The notes under the pieces are model-generated. The model worked only from the letters and a program-made list of their open reading frames with translations. It was not told the origin of the DNA and did not search any database. From Aquificales bacterium (GTDB taxonomy: Bacteria > Aquificota > Aquificia > Aquificales > Aquificaceae), in NCBI GenBank assembly GCA_027078675.1, contig JALWWX010000232.1, positions 1-36,071 of the forward strand: 36,071 bases of DNA. The letters are read 5' to 3'. Both the position numbers and the translations under genes were made by a program. Below are positions 1 through 7,973 of the stretch, one piece after another; the stretch's first letter is position 1, and the number at the start of each line of letters is the position of its first letter.

Positions 1-1
1 T

Positions 2-127
2 GGGGATAATGTGGAGTTGGAGGTGGAGTTGATACAGCCTGTGGCGTTGGAGGAGGGATTGAGGTTTGCTATAAGGGAGGGAGGAAGGACGGTAGGTGCT
101 GGAGTAATCACTAAAATCTTAGAGTAG
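2..127 (+). CDS. tuf: elongation factor Tu, C-terminal end (partial)
   Basis: Only the last 41 codons are in the window; the reading frame is open from base 2 and ends at TAG 125-127. The translation ends [15 protein letters not shown], the classic C-terminus of EF-Tu domain III (family pattern [12 protein letters not shown]). EF-Tu is the GTPase that delivers aminoacyl-tRNA to the ribosomal A site. Its place directly before rpsJ matches the str-S10 gene order of many bacteria. Nothing can be said about the GTPase domain, which lies outside the window. Confidence 0.95.
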   Translation, partial: GDNVELEVELIQPVALEEGLRFAIREGGRTVGAGVITKILE

Positions 128-142
128 AGTAGGGAGATGATG

Positions 143-457
143 ATGGAGCAAGACAGGATTCGCATAAAATTGAAATCGTATGACCACAGGCTCCTTGATC
201 AGTCAATAAAGCAGATTATTGAAACTGTCAAGAGGACTGGAGGTATGGTAAAAGGTCCTATTCCTCTCCCTACAAGAAGAAGAAGATGGGCAGTATTGAG
301 ATCGCCTCATAAATTTGATCAATCAAGAGAGCATTTTGAAATCAGGGAGCACAGTAGAATACTTGATATTACAAGGATCACACCTCAAACCATAGAATCT
401 CTTATGGAAATAAATCTTCCCGCTGGTGTTGATGTAGAAGTAAAGATGAGGGGTTAA
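143..457 (+). CDS. rpsJ: 30S ribosomal protein S10
   Basis: S10 is a small-subunit head protein, also a NusB partner (NusE) in transcription antitermination. The sequence opens [19 protein letters not shown], which lines up residue for residue with E. coli S10, and continues with the conserved P-I-P-L-P-T segment. Three ATG codons stand in a row at 137, 140 and 143. I chose 143 because the GGGAG at 132-136 is then 6 nt away and because the alignment starts there; 137 would only add two Met. Length is 104 residues, normal for the family. It is first in the S10 operon here, 15 nt after tuf, and the next gene follows by 4 nt. Confidence 0.96.
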   Translation: MEQDRIRIKLKSYDHRLLDQSIKQIIETVKRTGGMVKGPIPLPTRRRRWAVLRSPHKFDQSREHFEIREHSRILDITRITPQTIESLMEINLPAGVDVEVKMRG

Positions 458-461
458 TAGT

Positions 462-1172
462 ATGCCTATAGGAATGATAGGTAGAAAACTTGGTATGACG
501 CAAGTGTTTTTGAAAGATGGTACAGCTTTGCCCGTCACAGCTTTAGAGATACCTGTAAACTATGTCGTACAAATTAAAACAGTGGAAAAAGATGGGTATT
601 CCGCTATACAGGTGGGAGCATTTGAGGAAAAGGAAAAGAATACTCCAAAGCCAATGCTTATAAAATTTCAAAAGGTAGGGTTAAAACCATTAAAGGTGCT
701 TAAAGAATTTAAAGTAGATGATGTTTCTTCCTTCAAGGAAGGTCAACAGCTGATAATCACAGATGTTTTTAATACGGGCGACTTGGTTGATGTTGTTGGT
801 ACATCAAAAGGTAGAGGATTTGCAGGTGCTATGAAAAGGTGGGACTTTGCAGGATTCCCCCGTTCACACGGTCATAGGTATCACAGGGCGGTAGGTGCTA
901 TAGGTAACAGAACTGATCCTGGAAGGGTATGGAAAGGCAAGAAAATGCCTGGTCATTATGGAAATGAAACCGTTAGGGTACAAGGATTACTAATTGTGGA
1001 TATCATTCCTGAAAAAAACGTTATTCTTGTAAAAGGCAGTGTTCCTGGACCTTCAAAGGGTATAGTATATGTTGAAAAGAGTAAAATAAGCAATCGTAAA
1101 AGTCAAAGGTTAAAACTGCAGAAATTGAAGCATATTAATGAGAACCTTGTTAAGGCGGGAGAAGAGGTATGA
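462..1172 (+). CDS. rplC: 50S ribosomal protein L3
   Basis: L3 binds near the 3' end of 23S rRNA and helps organise the peptidyl-transferase region. The start MPIGMIGRKLGMTQVF and the central SKGRGFAGAMKRWDFAG-type loop with SHGHRYHRAVGAIG are diagnostic. At 236 residues it is longer than the usual bacterial form (about 205-215). The surplus is a basic, probably helical tail of roughly 30 residues after GIVYVEKSK, ending [14 protein letters not shown]. The start is preceded by GAGGGG in the end of rpsJ. The stop overlaps the start of rplD by 4 nt (ATGA), so translation is probably coupled. Confidence 0.97.
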   Translation: MPIGMIGRKLGMTQVFLKDGTALPVTALEIPVNYVVQIKTVEKDGYSAIQVGAFEEKEKNTPKPMLIKFQKVGLKPLKVLKEFKVDDVSSFKEGQQLIITDVFNTGDLVDVVGTSKGRGFAGAMKRWDFAGFPRSHGHRYHRAVGAIGNRTDPGRVWKGKKMPGHYGNETVRVQGLLIVDIIPEKNVILVKGSVPGPSKGIVYVEKSKISNRKSQRLKLQKLKHINENLVKAGEEV

Positions 1173-1768
1173 AAATAGGTGATGTTGAGTTAAAAGACGA
1201 AGTCTTTAATGTTGAAGTTAACAAGCATGTGTTGTGGGAAGTTGTTAAATGGCAACTTGCATCAAGAAGAAGCGGAACCCACAGCACAAAGACGAGGGGA
1301 GAAGTTTCATACAGCGGTAGAAAACTGTTGCCTCAAAAGGGAACAGGTCATGCGAGACACGGTGACAGGGGTGCTAACATATTTGTGGGAGGAGGAGTAG
1401 CTCATGGTCCAAAACCAAGAGATTACTGGTACCCTCTTCCCAAAAAGGTAAGGAGACTCGGCTTAAAGATGGCCCTTTCAGTAAGGGCTAAGGAAGGGAA
1501 CATATTAATAGAGGACAGGATAGATATAGGTGACGTGCCTAAAACGAAAAAGGCTGTGGAGTTTCTTAAAAGTAAGGGTATTGATGGCAATAAGGTTTTG
1601 ATAGTGTTGCCTCAAAAGGATGAGATAATTATGAAGTCCTTTAGAAATCTTAAAAATGTTAAGGTATTACCAGTTGAGGGCCTTAATGTCTATGACATAC
1701 TGTGGAGCGATAAGCTTCTGCTGTTGAAAGAAAGTATAAATAAAATTTATGAGAGGTTAGGGGTATGA
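1169..1768 (+). CDS. rplD: 50S ribosomal protein L4
   Basis: L4 (L1e family) is an early assembly protein lining the exit tunnel; in some bacteria it also represses its own operon. The motif [23 protein letters not shown], then [16 protein letters not shown]-like residues with the [13 protein letters not shown] segment, is the tunnel-loop signature. Length 199 is typical. It overlaps rplC and rplW by 4 nt each (ATGA at both junctions). I see no obvious S10-type leader attenuator in this window, because the upstream tuf gene is only 15 nt from rpsJ. Confidence 0.97.
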   Translation: MKIGDVELKDEVFNVEVNKHVLWEVVKWQLASRRSGTHSTKTRGEVSYSGRKLLPQKGTGHARHGDRGANIFVGGGVAHGPKPRDYWYPLPKKVRRLGLKMALSVRAKEGNILIEDRIDIGDVPKTKKAVEFLKSKGIDGNKVLIVLPQKDEIIMKSFRNLKNVKVLPVEGLNVYDILWSDKLLLLKESINKIYERLGV

Positions 1769-2067
1769 GTAGGAGGAAACCTTATGAAATTATTATAAGG
1801 CCAATAATAACAGAGAAAAGTAACAGATTGATGGATGAATATAATAAATATACTTTTGAGGTTGCCCTTGACGCAAGCAAACACGAGATAAAGTGGGCTG
1901 TTGAGGAGCTTTTTAAAGTAAAGGTAAAGAAGGTTAACACTATGATAGTCAAGCCGAAGAAGAAGAGGATATTTGGAAGATTCAGAAGGTACGGGACTAC
2001 GAGGAAGTATAAGAAGGCTATAGTGACTCTTGCACCTGATAATAAGATAGATCTTGTTAACTTTTAA
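1765..2067 (+). CDS. rplW: 50S ribosomal protein L23
   Basis: L23 sits at the mouth of the exit tunnel and docks trigger factor and SRP. The 100-residue product begins [19 protein letters not shown] and contains the N-K-Y-T-F-E-V core and the basic loop [23 protein letters not shown], all typical of bacterial L23. It starts inside the rplD stop (ATGA) and ends 12 nt before rplB. Confidence 0.97.
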   Translation: MSRRKPYEIIIRPIITEKSNRLMDEYNKYTFEVALDASKHEIKWAVEELFKVKVKKVNTMIVKPKKKRIFGRFRRYGTTRKYKKAIVTLAPDNKIDLVNF

Positions 2068-2079
2068 GGAGCAGTTGAG

Positions 2080-2943
2080 ATGGGTGTAAGAAAGCTTAAA
2101 CCTGTAACAAATGGACAAAGGCATGCGGTTCTTTATGATTTTGCGGAGCTTACAAAGGATGAACCGGAAAAGTCTCTTCTTGTTCATTGGGTAAGGGCTA
2201 AGGGAAGATCAAGACAACAAGGTAAAATAACCGCAAGACACAGAGGAGGTGGCCATAAGAAAAGATACAGGCTTATAGATTTTAAAAGGGATAAGAGCCT
2301 TGTACCCGCTAAGGTTGTATCCATAGAGTATGATCCGTTTAGATCTGCCAGGATTGCCCTTTTACATTATGTTGATGGTGAAAAAAGATACATAATATGG
2401 CCTGAGGGTTTGAAGGTGGGCGATACGGTAGTTTCCATAAGCTATGAGGATGCGGAAGCTGGAAAGGAGCTTCCAGAGATAAAACCTGGTAATGCTTTGC
2501 CTCTCAAATATATACCGGAGGGTACATTTATACATAATATAGAACTTGTACCTGGCAGAGGCGGTAAAATAGTAAGGGCTGCAGGTACTTCAGCCCAAAT
2601 ACTCGGAAAATCAGATAAATATGCGCAGGTAAGACTGCCTTCTGGCGAAGTGAGGCTGATAAATTTGAAATGCATGGCGACCGTCGGCGCGGTTGGTCTT
2701 GCGGAACATGAGCTAATAAAGTACGGAAAGGCTGGAAGGTACAGATGGCTCGGATGGAGACCTTCGGTAAGGGGTACCGCTATGAATCCCGTTGATCATC
2801 CCCATGGAGGCGGTGAAGGTAAAACCAAGGGTAAGCATCCTGAATCACCGTGGGGTTGGAAAACTAAGGGATATAAAACCAAGAGGGGTAAGAGAGCTAA
2901 GAATAAATTTGTTCTTGTTACACGGAAAGGAGGAAAGGTCTAA
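2080..2943 (+). CDS. rplB: 50S ribosomal protein L2
   Basis: L2 is required for subunit association and peptidyl-transferase activity. The product has the [18 protein letters not shown] signature near residue 50 and the C-terminal catalytic-loop sequence [13 protein letters not shown] with its essential histidine. Length is 287, about 10 residues above the usual 275, with the surplus at the N-terminus ([20 protein letters not shown]). An AAGGAG lies before the ATG. The TAA stop shares one base with the rpsS start (TAATG). Confidence 0.97.
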   Translation: MGVRKLKPVTNGQRHAVLYDFAELTKDEPEKSLLVHWVRAKGRSRQQGKITARHRGGGHKKRYRLIDFKRDKSLVPAKVVSIEYDPFRSARIALLHYVDGEKRYIIWPEGLKVGDTVVSISYEDAEAGKELPEIKPGNALPLKYIPEGTFIHNIELVPGRGGKIVRAAGTSAQILGKSDKYAQVRLPSGEVRLINLKCMATVGAVGLAEHELIKYGKAGRYRWLGWRPSVRGTAMNPVDHPHGGGEGKTKGKHPESPWGWKTKGYKTKRGKRAKNKFVLVTRKGGKV

Positions 2944-3404
2944 TGGGATTCAGAGGTGCTTGGAATAAAAGAAACAAGCTTATAGAGGATCTTGATAAAT
3001 TTTACAGGCTTTATAAAAAGACTCAAAGAATATACAAAAAGGTAAGGTATGCCCAGAAAAGGAAAGATCCGGAGATGCTTGAGAGGGCTATAAAGAAATA
3101 CAACGAGGTGTGGGAGGAGTACAGAAAGCTTGTTGACAAAAAGGCTTGGGTTCATCCCAAGTTGTGGAAGAAAATAAGGGAGATGAACGAACAGGGCGAA
3201 AGGAAGGTTATTAAAACATACAGCAGATCAACAACTATTATACCCGAGTTTGTTGGACACACCATAGCTGTACACAACGGTAAAACCTTTATTCCCGTTT
3301 ATATTACTCAGGACATGGTAGGGCATAAGCTTGGTGAGTTTGCGCCCACCAGAACCTTCAGAGGACATCCTGAAAAGACTGCGAAGGCGGTTAAGAAGAA
3401 ATGA
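2943..3404 (+). CDS. rpsS: 30S ribosomal protein S19 with long N-terminal extension
   Basis: S19 is a small-subunit head protein that pairs with S13 and touches A-site tRNA and the subunit bridge. The canonical S19 body begins around residue 65 ([13 protein letters not shown]) and runs through [16 protein letters not shown] and [18 protein letters not shown]. The first 60 or so residues are extra: a lysine/arginine/tyrosine/glutamate-rich, probably alpha-helical segment ([20 protein letters not shown]). Total length is 153 against about 92 normally. The long start is well supported: an AGGAGG in the end of rplB is 9 nt upstream, TAATG couples it to rplB, and no good internal start with a ribosome-binding site precedes the core. 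Confidence 0.93.
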   Translation: MGFRGAWNKRNKLIEDLDKFYRLYKKTQRIYKKVRYAQKRKDPEMLERAIKKYNEVWEEYRKLVDKKAWVHPKLWKKIREMNEQGERKVIKTYSRSTTIIPEFVGHTIAVHNGKTFIPVYITQDMVGHKLGEFAPTRTFRGHPEKTAKAVKKK

Positions 3405-3415
3405 GGGGTGATGAG

Positions 3416-3757
3416 ATGGAGGCAAAGGCTATATTGAGATATGCAAGAATATCTCCTTTGAAAGCAAGGCAGGTTTTGAGGCAGATACAAGGAAAGGAGG
3501 CTGGAGAAGCTCTCTATTTACTCAAGGTTTTACCTAAGAAAGCTGCAAGAATAATAGAAAAGGTTTTAAGAAGCGCAATAGCAAATGCGGAGCAGAAGGG
3601 TATGGATCTTGATAATCTTTATATTAAAAAAGCGGTAGCTGATAACGGTCCCATTTACAAAAAATGGATGCCAAGGGCGTACGGCAGGGCTACAATGCTG
3701 AGAAAAAGAACATCTCATATTACAATAATACTTGAGGAAAGGAAAAAGGAGGAGTAG
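3416..3757 (+). CDS. rplV: 50S ribosomal protein L22
   Basis: L22 contributes a beta-hairpin to the exit tunnel. The product opens MEAKAILRYARISPLKARQVL, contains SAIANAEQK and ends in the tunnel-hairpin region PRAYGRATMLRKRTSHITI. I set the start at ATG 3416, preceded by GAGGGGTGA, rather than the in-frame ATG at 3401 that would overlap rpsS; 3416 gives a normal 113-residue protein. The stop codon abuts the rpsC start. Confidence 0.95.
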   Translation: MEAKAILRYARISPLKARQVLRQIQGKEAGEALYLLKVLPKKAARIIEKVLRSAIANAEQKGMDLDNLYIKKAVADNGPIYKKWMPRAYGRATMLRKRTSHITIILEERKKEE

Positions 3758-4453
3758 ATGGGACAGAAGACTCATCCTATAGGCTTCAGGTTGGGTATAG
3801 TTCACGATTGGCAGTCTAAATGGTATGCCTCAAAGAGGGATTATGCCAATTTTTTAAGGGAGGATCTTGAGATAAAAAAATACATAAAGAATAGGTACAG
3901 GGTTGCAGGAGTTTCAAAGGTTATTATAGAAAGAATAGCTTCAAAGGTAAAGGTAAGGATATATTCCGCAAGACCAGGTATTATCATAGGTAGAAAGGGT
4001 GCGGAAGTTGAACAGCTAAAAAAGAAGCTTGAAGAAATAACTCAAGGAAAAGAGATAACCATAGCAGTTGATGAGATAAGGATACCCGAGCTTGATGCTC
4101 AACTTGTTGCTGAAGACATAGCTATGCAGATAGAAAGGAGGGTATCTCACAGAAGAGTTATGAAGAGGGCTATAGACAATGCAATAAAAGCTGGAGCAAA
4201 GGGAGTTAAGATTCAGGTGAAAGGGAGATTGGGGGGTGCGGATCTTGCGAGGGCGGAATGGTTTTTGGTGGGAAGGATGCCCCTGCAAACATTAAGGGCT
4301 AACATAGACTATGGTTATGCGAGGGCTTCTACGAAATACAGTATAATAGGAGTTAAAGTTTGGATATACAAGGGTGATGTACTGAAGGGTGGTAAAGAAG
4401 AAATACTTCAGAAGATTGAAGAGGATCTTATGAAGGTGAGCAAGGAGGTTTAA
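3758..4453 (+). CDS. rpsC: 30S ribosomal protein S3
   Basis: S3 lines the mRNA entry tunnel together with S4 and S5. The sequence begins [14 protein letters not shown], has the KH-domain GxxG loop in [15 protein letters not shown] around residue 80, and the C-terminal [14 protein letters not shown] segment. Length is 231, within the family range. The ATG directly follows the rplV stop and is served by AAGGAGGAG in the end of rplV. Confidence 0.97.
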   Translation: MGQKTHPIGFRLGIVHDWQSKWYASKRDYANFLREDLEIKKYIKNRYRVAGVSKVIIERIASKVKVRIYSARPGIIIGRKGAEVEQLKKKLEEITQGKEITIAVDEIRIPELDAQLVAEDIAMQIERRVSHRRVMKRAIDNAIKAGAKGVKIQVKGRLGGADLARAEWFLVGRMPLQTLRANIDYGYARASTKYSIIGVKVWIYKGDVLKGGKEEILQKIEEDLMKVSKEV

Positions 4454-4455
4454 TA

Positions 4456-4881
4456 ATGTCATTCTTGCAACCTAAGAAGATAAAATGGAGGAAACCTCAT
4501 AGACCGAAACTTAAAGGCAAGGCTACGAGAGGTAACAAGATTGCCTTCGGGGAGTATGGAATACAAGCCCTTGAGCCTCACTGGATAACGCAGAGACAAA
4601 TAGAGGCGGTAAGGGTGGCTTTGGTAAGGGCATTAAGGAAGGGTGCAAAAGTATGGATCAGGATATTTCCCGACACTCCTTATACAAAGAAGCCCAATGA
4701 GGTAAGAATGGGTGGAGGAAAAGGAGATCCAGAGGGATTTATAGCTCACGTTAAACCTGGTAGAATAATGTTTGAGTTTTCCGGTGTTAGTGATGATGTT
4801 GCCCAAGAAGCTTTCAGGCTTGCTAAGGCTAAGCTTCCGATAAGGGTTAGACTGGTTAAGGCGGGAGGTGTCACCCTATGA
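4456..4881 (+). CDS. rplP: 50S ribosomal protein L16
   Basis: L16 helps position A-site tRNA and is needed for late 50S assembly. The product begins [17 protein letters not shown] and carries [27 protein letters not shown] and [18 protein letters not shown], all hallmarks. Length 141 is standard. AAGGAGGT in the end of rpsC serves the start, and the end overlaps rpmC by 4 nt. Confidence 0.97.
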   Translation: MSFLQPKKIKWRKPHRPKLKGKATRGNKIAFGEYGIQALEPHWITQRQIEAVRVALVRALRKGAKVWIRIFPDTPYTKKPNEVRMGGGKGDPEGFIAHVKPGRIMFEFSGVSDDVAQEAFRLAKAKLPIRVRLVKAGGVTL

Positions 4882-5078
4882 AGGCTGCTGAGCTTAGGAA
4901 AATGAAAAGGGAAGAGCTTATAAAGAAGGCAGAGGAACTTAAAATGGAACTGTTAAGATTGCGTTTTAGAAATAAGATAGAGAAATTAAAAAATCCTAAT
5001 ATTATAAGACAAACAAGAAGAGATATAGCCAGAATACTTACTATTCTTAGGGAAAAGGAGTTGAGAGGTGAAGAGTGA
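4878..5078 (+). CDS. rpmC: 50S ribosomal protein L29
   Basis: A 66-residue, mostly helical protein beginning [22 protein letters not shown], with the family segment [30 protein letters not shown] spread over residues 28-57. L29 is a peripheral 50S protein by the exit tunnel, next to L23. It overlaps rplP by 4 nt (ATGA). Its TGA stop shares one base with the rpsQ start. Confidence 0.96.
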   Translation: MKAAELRKMKREELIKKAEELKMELLRLRFRNKIEKLKNPNIIRQTRRDIARILTILREKELRGEE

Positions 5079-5353
5079 TGGAAAAAGAAAAGCAAGAGAA
5101 AAAGTGGCATGAAAAAAGAAAGGAATTGGTTGGGGTGGTTGTAAGCAATAAGATGGATAAGACAGTAGTTGTTAAAGTTGAAAGAAGGGTCCCCCATCCC
5201 CTGTACGGTAAACATATAAAAAGAAGTAAAAAGTACCATGCCCATGATCCCAATAACGAGTGTGAAGAGGGAGATATAGTAGTCATAAGGGAGACAAGGC
5301 CTCTTTCTAAAACTAAGAGATGGGTTGTAGTAAAAAGGCTTGGAAAGCAGTAA
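5078..5353 (+). CDS. rpsQ: 30S ribosomal protein S17
   Basis: S17 is a primary 16S rRNA-binding protein of the 30S body. The OB-fold core reads [20 protein letters not shown], then [18 protein letters not shown] and [13 protein letters not shown]. The N-terminal dozen residues ([15 protein letters not shown]) are extra relative to a typical 84-residue S17. The ATG at 5078 overlaps the rpmC stop by one base; a GTG at 5075 in the same frame is a less likely alternative. It is the last ribosomal gene of the cluster: rplN, rplX and rplE do not follow. Confidence 0.95.
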   Translation: MEKEKQEKKWHEKRKELVGVVVSNKMDKTVVVKVERRVPHPLYGKHIKRSKKYHAHDPNNECEEGDIVVIRETRPLSKTKRWVVVKRLGKQ

Positions 5354-5907
5354 TATTTCTTCTTTCATTTTTTTCATTTTCCTTTTCGGATACCCCTTTT
5401 TGTATTAGCTATATTGATTGTCTACCGGAGGACATAATTGAGGAGGATATATTAAACAAAAAGCATGTGGGTAAATTAAAACTAATTGAGGAAAGGATAA
5501 ATTCTATTGAGATTTCGGAGGGTATATTTGTAAACAGAAACTGCAAGATTCAAGAAGGTATAGCCTCATGGTACGGTGAGAGGTTCCACGGAAGACCTAC
5601 ATCTTCCGGGGAGCCTTTCTTACTTTACAGGTTTACTGCCGCATCAAGAAGTATACCACTTGGCACCTATGTGCTTGTGAGGAATGTGGAAAATAACAAG
5701 ATTGTTGTCGTTAAGATAAATGACAGAGGTCCTTATGTGGAAGGGAGAATACTTGATCTTTCTAAGGCTGCTGCAAGGGAACTGGGAATGGTAAAGAAGG
5801 GACTTGCAAGGGTACAGATTATTCCTCTCGGGTGCCTCACTCCAGATACAGCGGACAGATTGAACGAGAAAATTATAAGGGATATTGTAAGATCCCGTTA
5901 TAAATAG
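5320..5907 (+). CDS. rlpA: RlpA-like septal/cell-wall protein (double-psi beta-barrel)
   Basis: This is probably a secreted peptidoglycan-acting protein; known RlpA enzymes are lytic transglycosylases that cut denuded glycan strands. Residues 9-23 form a hydrophobic signal segment. The DPBB domain spans about 78-170: [19 protein letters not shown], then [13 protein letters not shown] and [15 protein letters not shown], where Asp135 matches the catalytic aspartate. There is no convincing lipobox and no SPOR domain, so it may be periplasmic rather than a lipoprotein. The start lies inside rpsQ (34-nt overlap) with no strong ribosome-binding site, suggesting translational coupling. No better in-frame start is visible. 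alr follows by 5 nt. Confidence 0.85.
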   Translation: MGCSKKAWKAVIFLLSFFSFSFSDTPFCISYIDCLPEDIIEEDILNKKHVGKLKLIEERINSIEISEGIFVNRNCKIQEGIASWYGERFHGRPTSSGEPFLLYRFTAASRSIPLGTYVLVRNVENNKIVVVKINDRGPYVEGRILDLSKAAARELGMVKKGLARVQIIPLGCLTPDTADRLNEKIIRDIVRSRYK

Positions 5908-5912
5908 ATTTA

Positions 5913-6929
5913 ATGTCAAGGGCTGTTCTTGAAATAAGCGGGGAGAGGATAAGGGAAAATTGCAAAAATATTTGTAAATATACGGGAAAGAAAATAATAG
6001 CGGTAGTAAAATCGGATGCCTACGGTATAGGTATAAGATATATAGCACCGCTCCTTGAACACGTGGATGAGGTTGAGTATTTTGCAGTGGCATCTCCTGA
6101 TGAAGGTGCAATTTTAAGAAGTCTCGGAGTAAGGAAAAAGATACTTGTGCTCGGAGGGGTCCTAAGGGAAGAGATTGACACACTTTTAGAAAATCGTCTC
6201 ATTCCGGTTGTATCAGATATGAATCATTACAGGCTTGTAAAGGATCTTAAAATACCTTTCCATGTTAAATTTGATACGGGTATGGGAAGGCTGGGTTTTA
6301 CCGATCCCGTAAAATTGGAAGGTAGGGTTGAGGGTATAATGAGCCACTTTTCCTCTCCAGCGGATAAGGATTTTAGTATGGCTCAAATTGAAGCCTTCAG
6401 GAGAATTGTGGAAAAGTATAAGGACATAAGTGTTATACATATGGAGAGCTCCGCAGGGCTTATTTATAATCTTGACTTTACCACCCATGTTAGAATAGGT
6501 TTGGCTATATACGGTGAAAAGCCGATAAGAGATTATCCGGTTAGCATAAAACCGTCCCTTACCCTGAAGGCAAGGGTTATTTCCGTAAAAGAACTTCCGG
6601 GGGGTTATCCAATTTCCTACGGTAGAACCTACATAACACGCGGTCGCACTAAGATAGGAATTGTAGCCTTTGGATACGCGGACGGATTGATGAAAAGCTT
6701 GTCAAACAAGTTGAAGCTTATGGTTGGATCTCAAAATGTTCCGGTAATAGGCAATATAACAATGGATATGACCATAGTTGATATAACGGGTACGGATGTT
6801 AGAGAGGGGGATTGGATTTATATAGTTAATGAACATCAAACCTTTTCCCATATCTCAAAGCTTGCTGGGACAATTCCTTATGAAATTATGTGTAATCTCT
6901 CTTCACGGGTTGAAAGAAAAATCGTATAG
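5913..6929 (+). CDS. alr: alanine racemase
   Basis: A PLP enzyme that makes D-alanine for peptidoglycan. The PLP lysine is Lys33 in AVVKSDAYGIG (family AVVKANAYGHG). The catalytic tyrosine of the partner subunit is in ISYGRT, followed by the GIVAFGYADG motif, and NITMDMTIVDIT is the conserved segment near the C-terminus. Length is 338, slightly short of the usual 360-380. It follows the rlpA-like gene by 5 nt, so two cell-wall genes appear to be transcribed from the ribosomal operon. Its last 27 nt overlap the convergent pabB gene. Confidence 0.94.
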   Translation: MSRAVLEISGERIRENCKNICKYTGKKIIAVVKSDAYGIGIRYIAPLLEHVDEVEYFAVASPDEGAILRSLGVRKKILVLGGVLREEIDTLLENRLIPVVSDMNHYRLVKDLKIPFHVKFDTGMGRLGFTDPVKLEGRVEGIMSHFSSPADKDFSMAQIEAFRRIVEKYKDISVIHMESSAGLIYNLDFTTHVRIGLAIYGEKPIRDYPVSIKPSLTLKARVISVKELPGGYPISYGRTYITRGRTKIGIVAFGYADGLMKSLSNKLKLMVGSQNVPVIGNITMDMTIVDITGTDVREGDWIYIVNEHQTFSHISKLAGTIPYEIMCNLSSRVERKIV

Positions 6930-7952
6930 GGCTTTTGTTTTTAGTAAAAGTTCTTTGAACTCGGATTCTGGATCAGAATCCCATACTATACCGCAACCCG
7001 CATAGTAGTGAAATACTTTTTCTTTTCCAACTCCTGTTCTTATTAAAACACTCAAAGTAAAGTTACCGTTGGGATAAAGAATACCTCCGCATCCGCAGTA
7101 ATAACCGCGAGGATGATCCTCAAATTTATCTATAAGCTCAACCGCTTTTTTCTTGGGCGCACCAGTTACGGATGCGGGAGGAAAGGTGTTTTTAATTATT
7201 TCATTAAAATCTTTTTCCGTGTAAGCTTCAACTGTTGAGAACATCTGATACAATGTACGATACCTTTTTATCTTAAAAAGTTCAGTTACCTTTACACTTC
7301 CAGGTATGGCAATTCTTCCCAAGTCGTTGCGTACCATATCAGTTATCATGAGGTTTTCCGCCTTGTCCTTTAAACTCTTTTGTAAGAAGTATCTGCTGTT
7401 TGCTGTTCCTTTAATAGGGGAGGATCTTATATGTTTTCCTATTTTTTCAATAAACAATTCCATTGAACCAGAAACTATAAAAAATTCTCCCAGATCAAGA
7501 AAAAAACCAAAGGGAACGGGTTGCCTTTTAAAAAGAAGGGAAAATATTCCTTCTTCTTCACCATGGAAGCTAAAATCTATCCTCGTTGTAAGATTAATCT
7601 GATATATAGTTCCTTTTTCTATCTCTTTCTTTATTTTCTCAACCTTTTTTATGTAATCTTCTTTACTGTCCATTATAGAGGCGAATTCAATAGTTGTATT
7701 GCTATCAGATAATTCATAAGGTTTTATATCTTCTATCTCAACCGTTATAATTGAGGGATATATTTCCTTTTTAACGGGTACATGTAGTGTATTGCGTGTT
7801 TCTTGGTACGAAATTATAAGAAAAACAGGTTTTTTATCCGCTTTTATACCTTCAATGTCCTGGAGGAATGTTATTTTACCTGTACTGCATATAAATATAC
7901 CCTTTTTGTTGAACCATCCTCCTGATAGGAGTAGCTTTGAGGGTTTTTTCAT
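6903..7952 (-). CDS. pabB: aminodeoxychorismate synthase component I (PabB)
   Basis: PabB converts chorismate plus ammonia to 4-amino-4-deoxychorismate for folate synthesis. The chorismate-binding domain fills the C-terminal two thirds: SPIKGTANSR holds the lysine that PabB uses as nucleophile (TrpE has alanine there), followed by MVRNDLGRIA, FPPASVTGAPKKKAVELI and YYAGCGIVWDSDPESEF. At 349 residues it is much shorter than E. coli PabB (453), lacking part of the N-terminal beta-sandwich. Anthranilate synthase is less likely because of PIKGT. No pabA or pabC is nearby. Its 3' end overlaps alr; its 5' end is only 21 nt from a divergent glycosyltransferase. Confidence 0.88.
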   Translation of the reverse strand: MKKPSKLLLSGGWFNKKGIFICSTGKITFLQDIEGIKADKKPVFLIISYQETRNTLHVPVKKEIYPSIITVEIEDIKPYELSDSNTTIEFASIMDSKEDYIKKVEKIKKEIEKGTIYQINLTTRIDFSFHGEEEGIFSLLFKRQPVPFGFFLDLGEFFIVSGSMELFIEKIGKHIRSSPIKGTANSRYFLQKSLKDKAENLMITDMVRNDLGRIAIPGSVKVTELFKIKRYRTLYQMFSTVEAYTEKDFNEIIKNTFPPASVTGAPKKKAVELIDKFEDHPRGYYCGCGGILYPNGNFTLSVLIRTGVGKEKVFHYYAGCGIVWDSDPESEFKELLLKTKALYDFSFNP

Positions 7953-7965
7953 AAAAAGTTATAAT
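7937..7965 (+). promoter_or_regulatory. sigma-70-type promoter for the glycosyltransferase (leaderless geometry)
   Basis: TTGAGG at 7937-7942 and TATAAT at 7960-7965 are separated by 17 nt. The start codon of the glycosyltransferase is at 7974, 8 nt past the -10 box, so transcription would begin at or within 2-3 bases of the ATG and leave no room for a ribosome-binding site. The -35 half lies inside the first codons of the divergent pabB gene. Confidence 0.6.
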
Positions 7966-7973
7966 AGAACAAC

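Noticed and set aside
1209-1400. Overlapping reading frame within rplD, and many similar antisense frames across the ribosomal cluster
   Set aside because: They lie wholly inside well-supported genes, lack ribosome-binding sites and encode low-complexity or unlike-protein sequence.
6903-7952. Anthranilate synthase component I (TrpE) for the chorismate-binding gene
   Set aside because: The PIKGT lysine is the PabB-type residue and the protein is short; trpD elsewhere in the window does not lie next to it.
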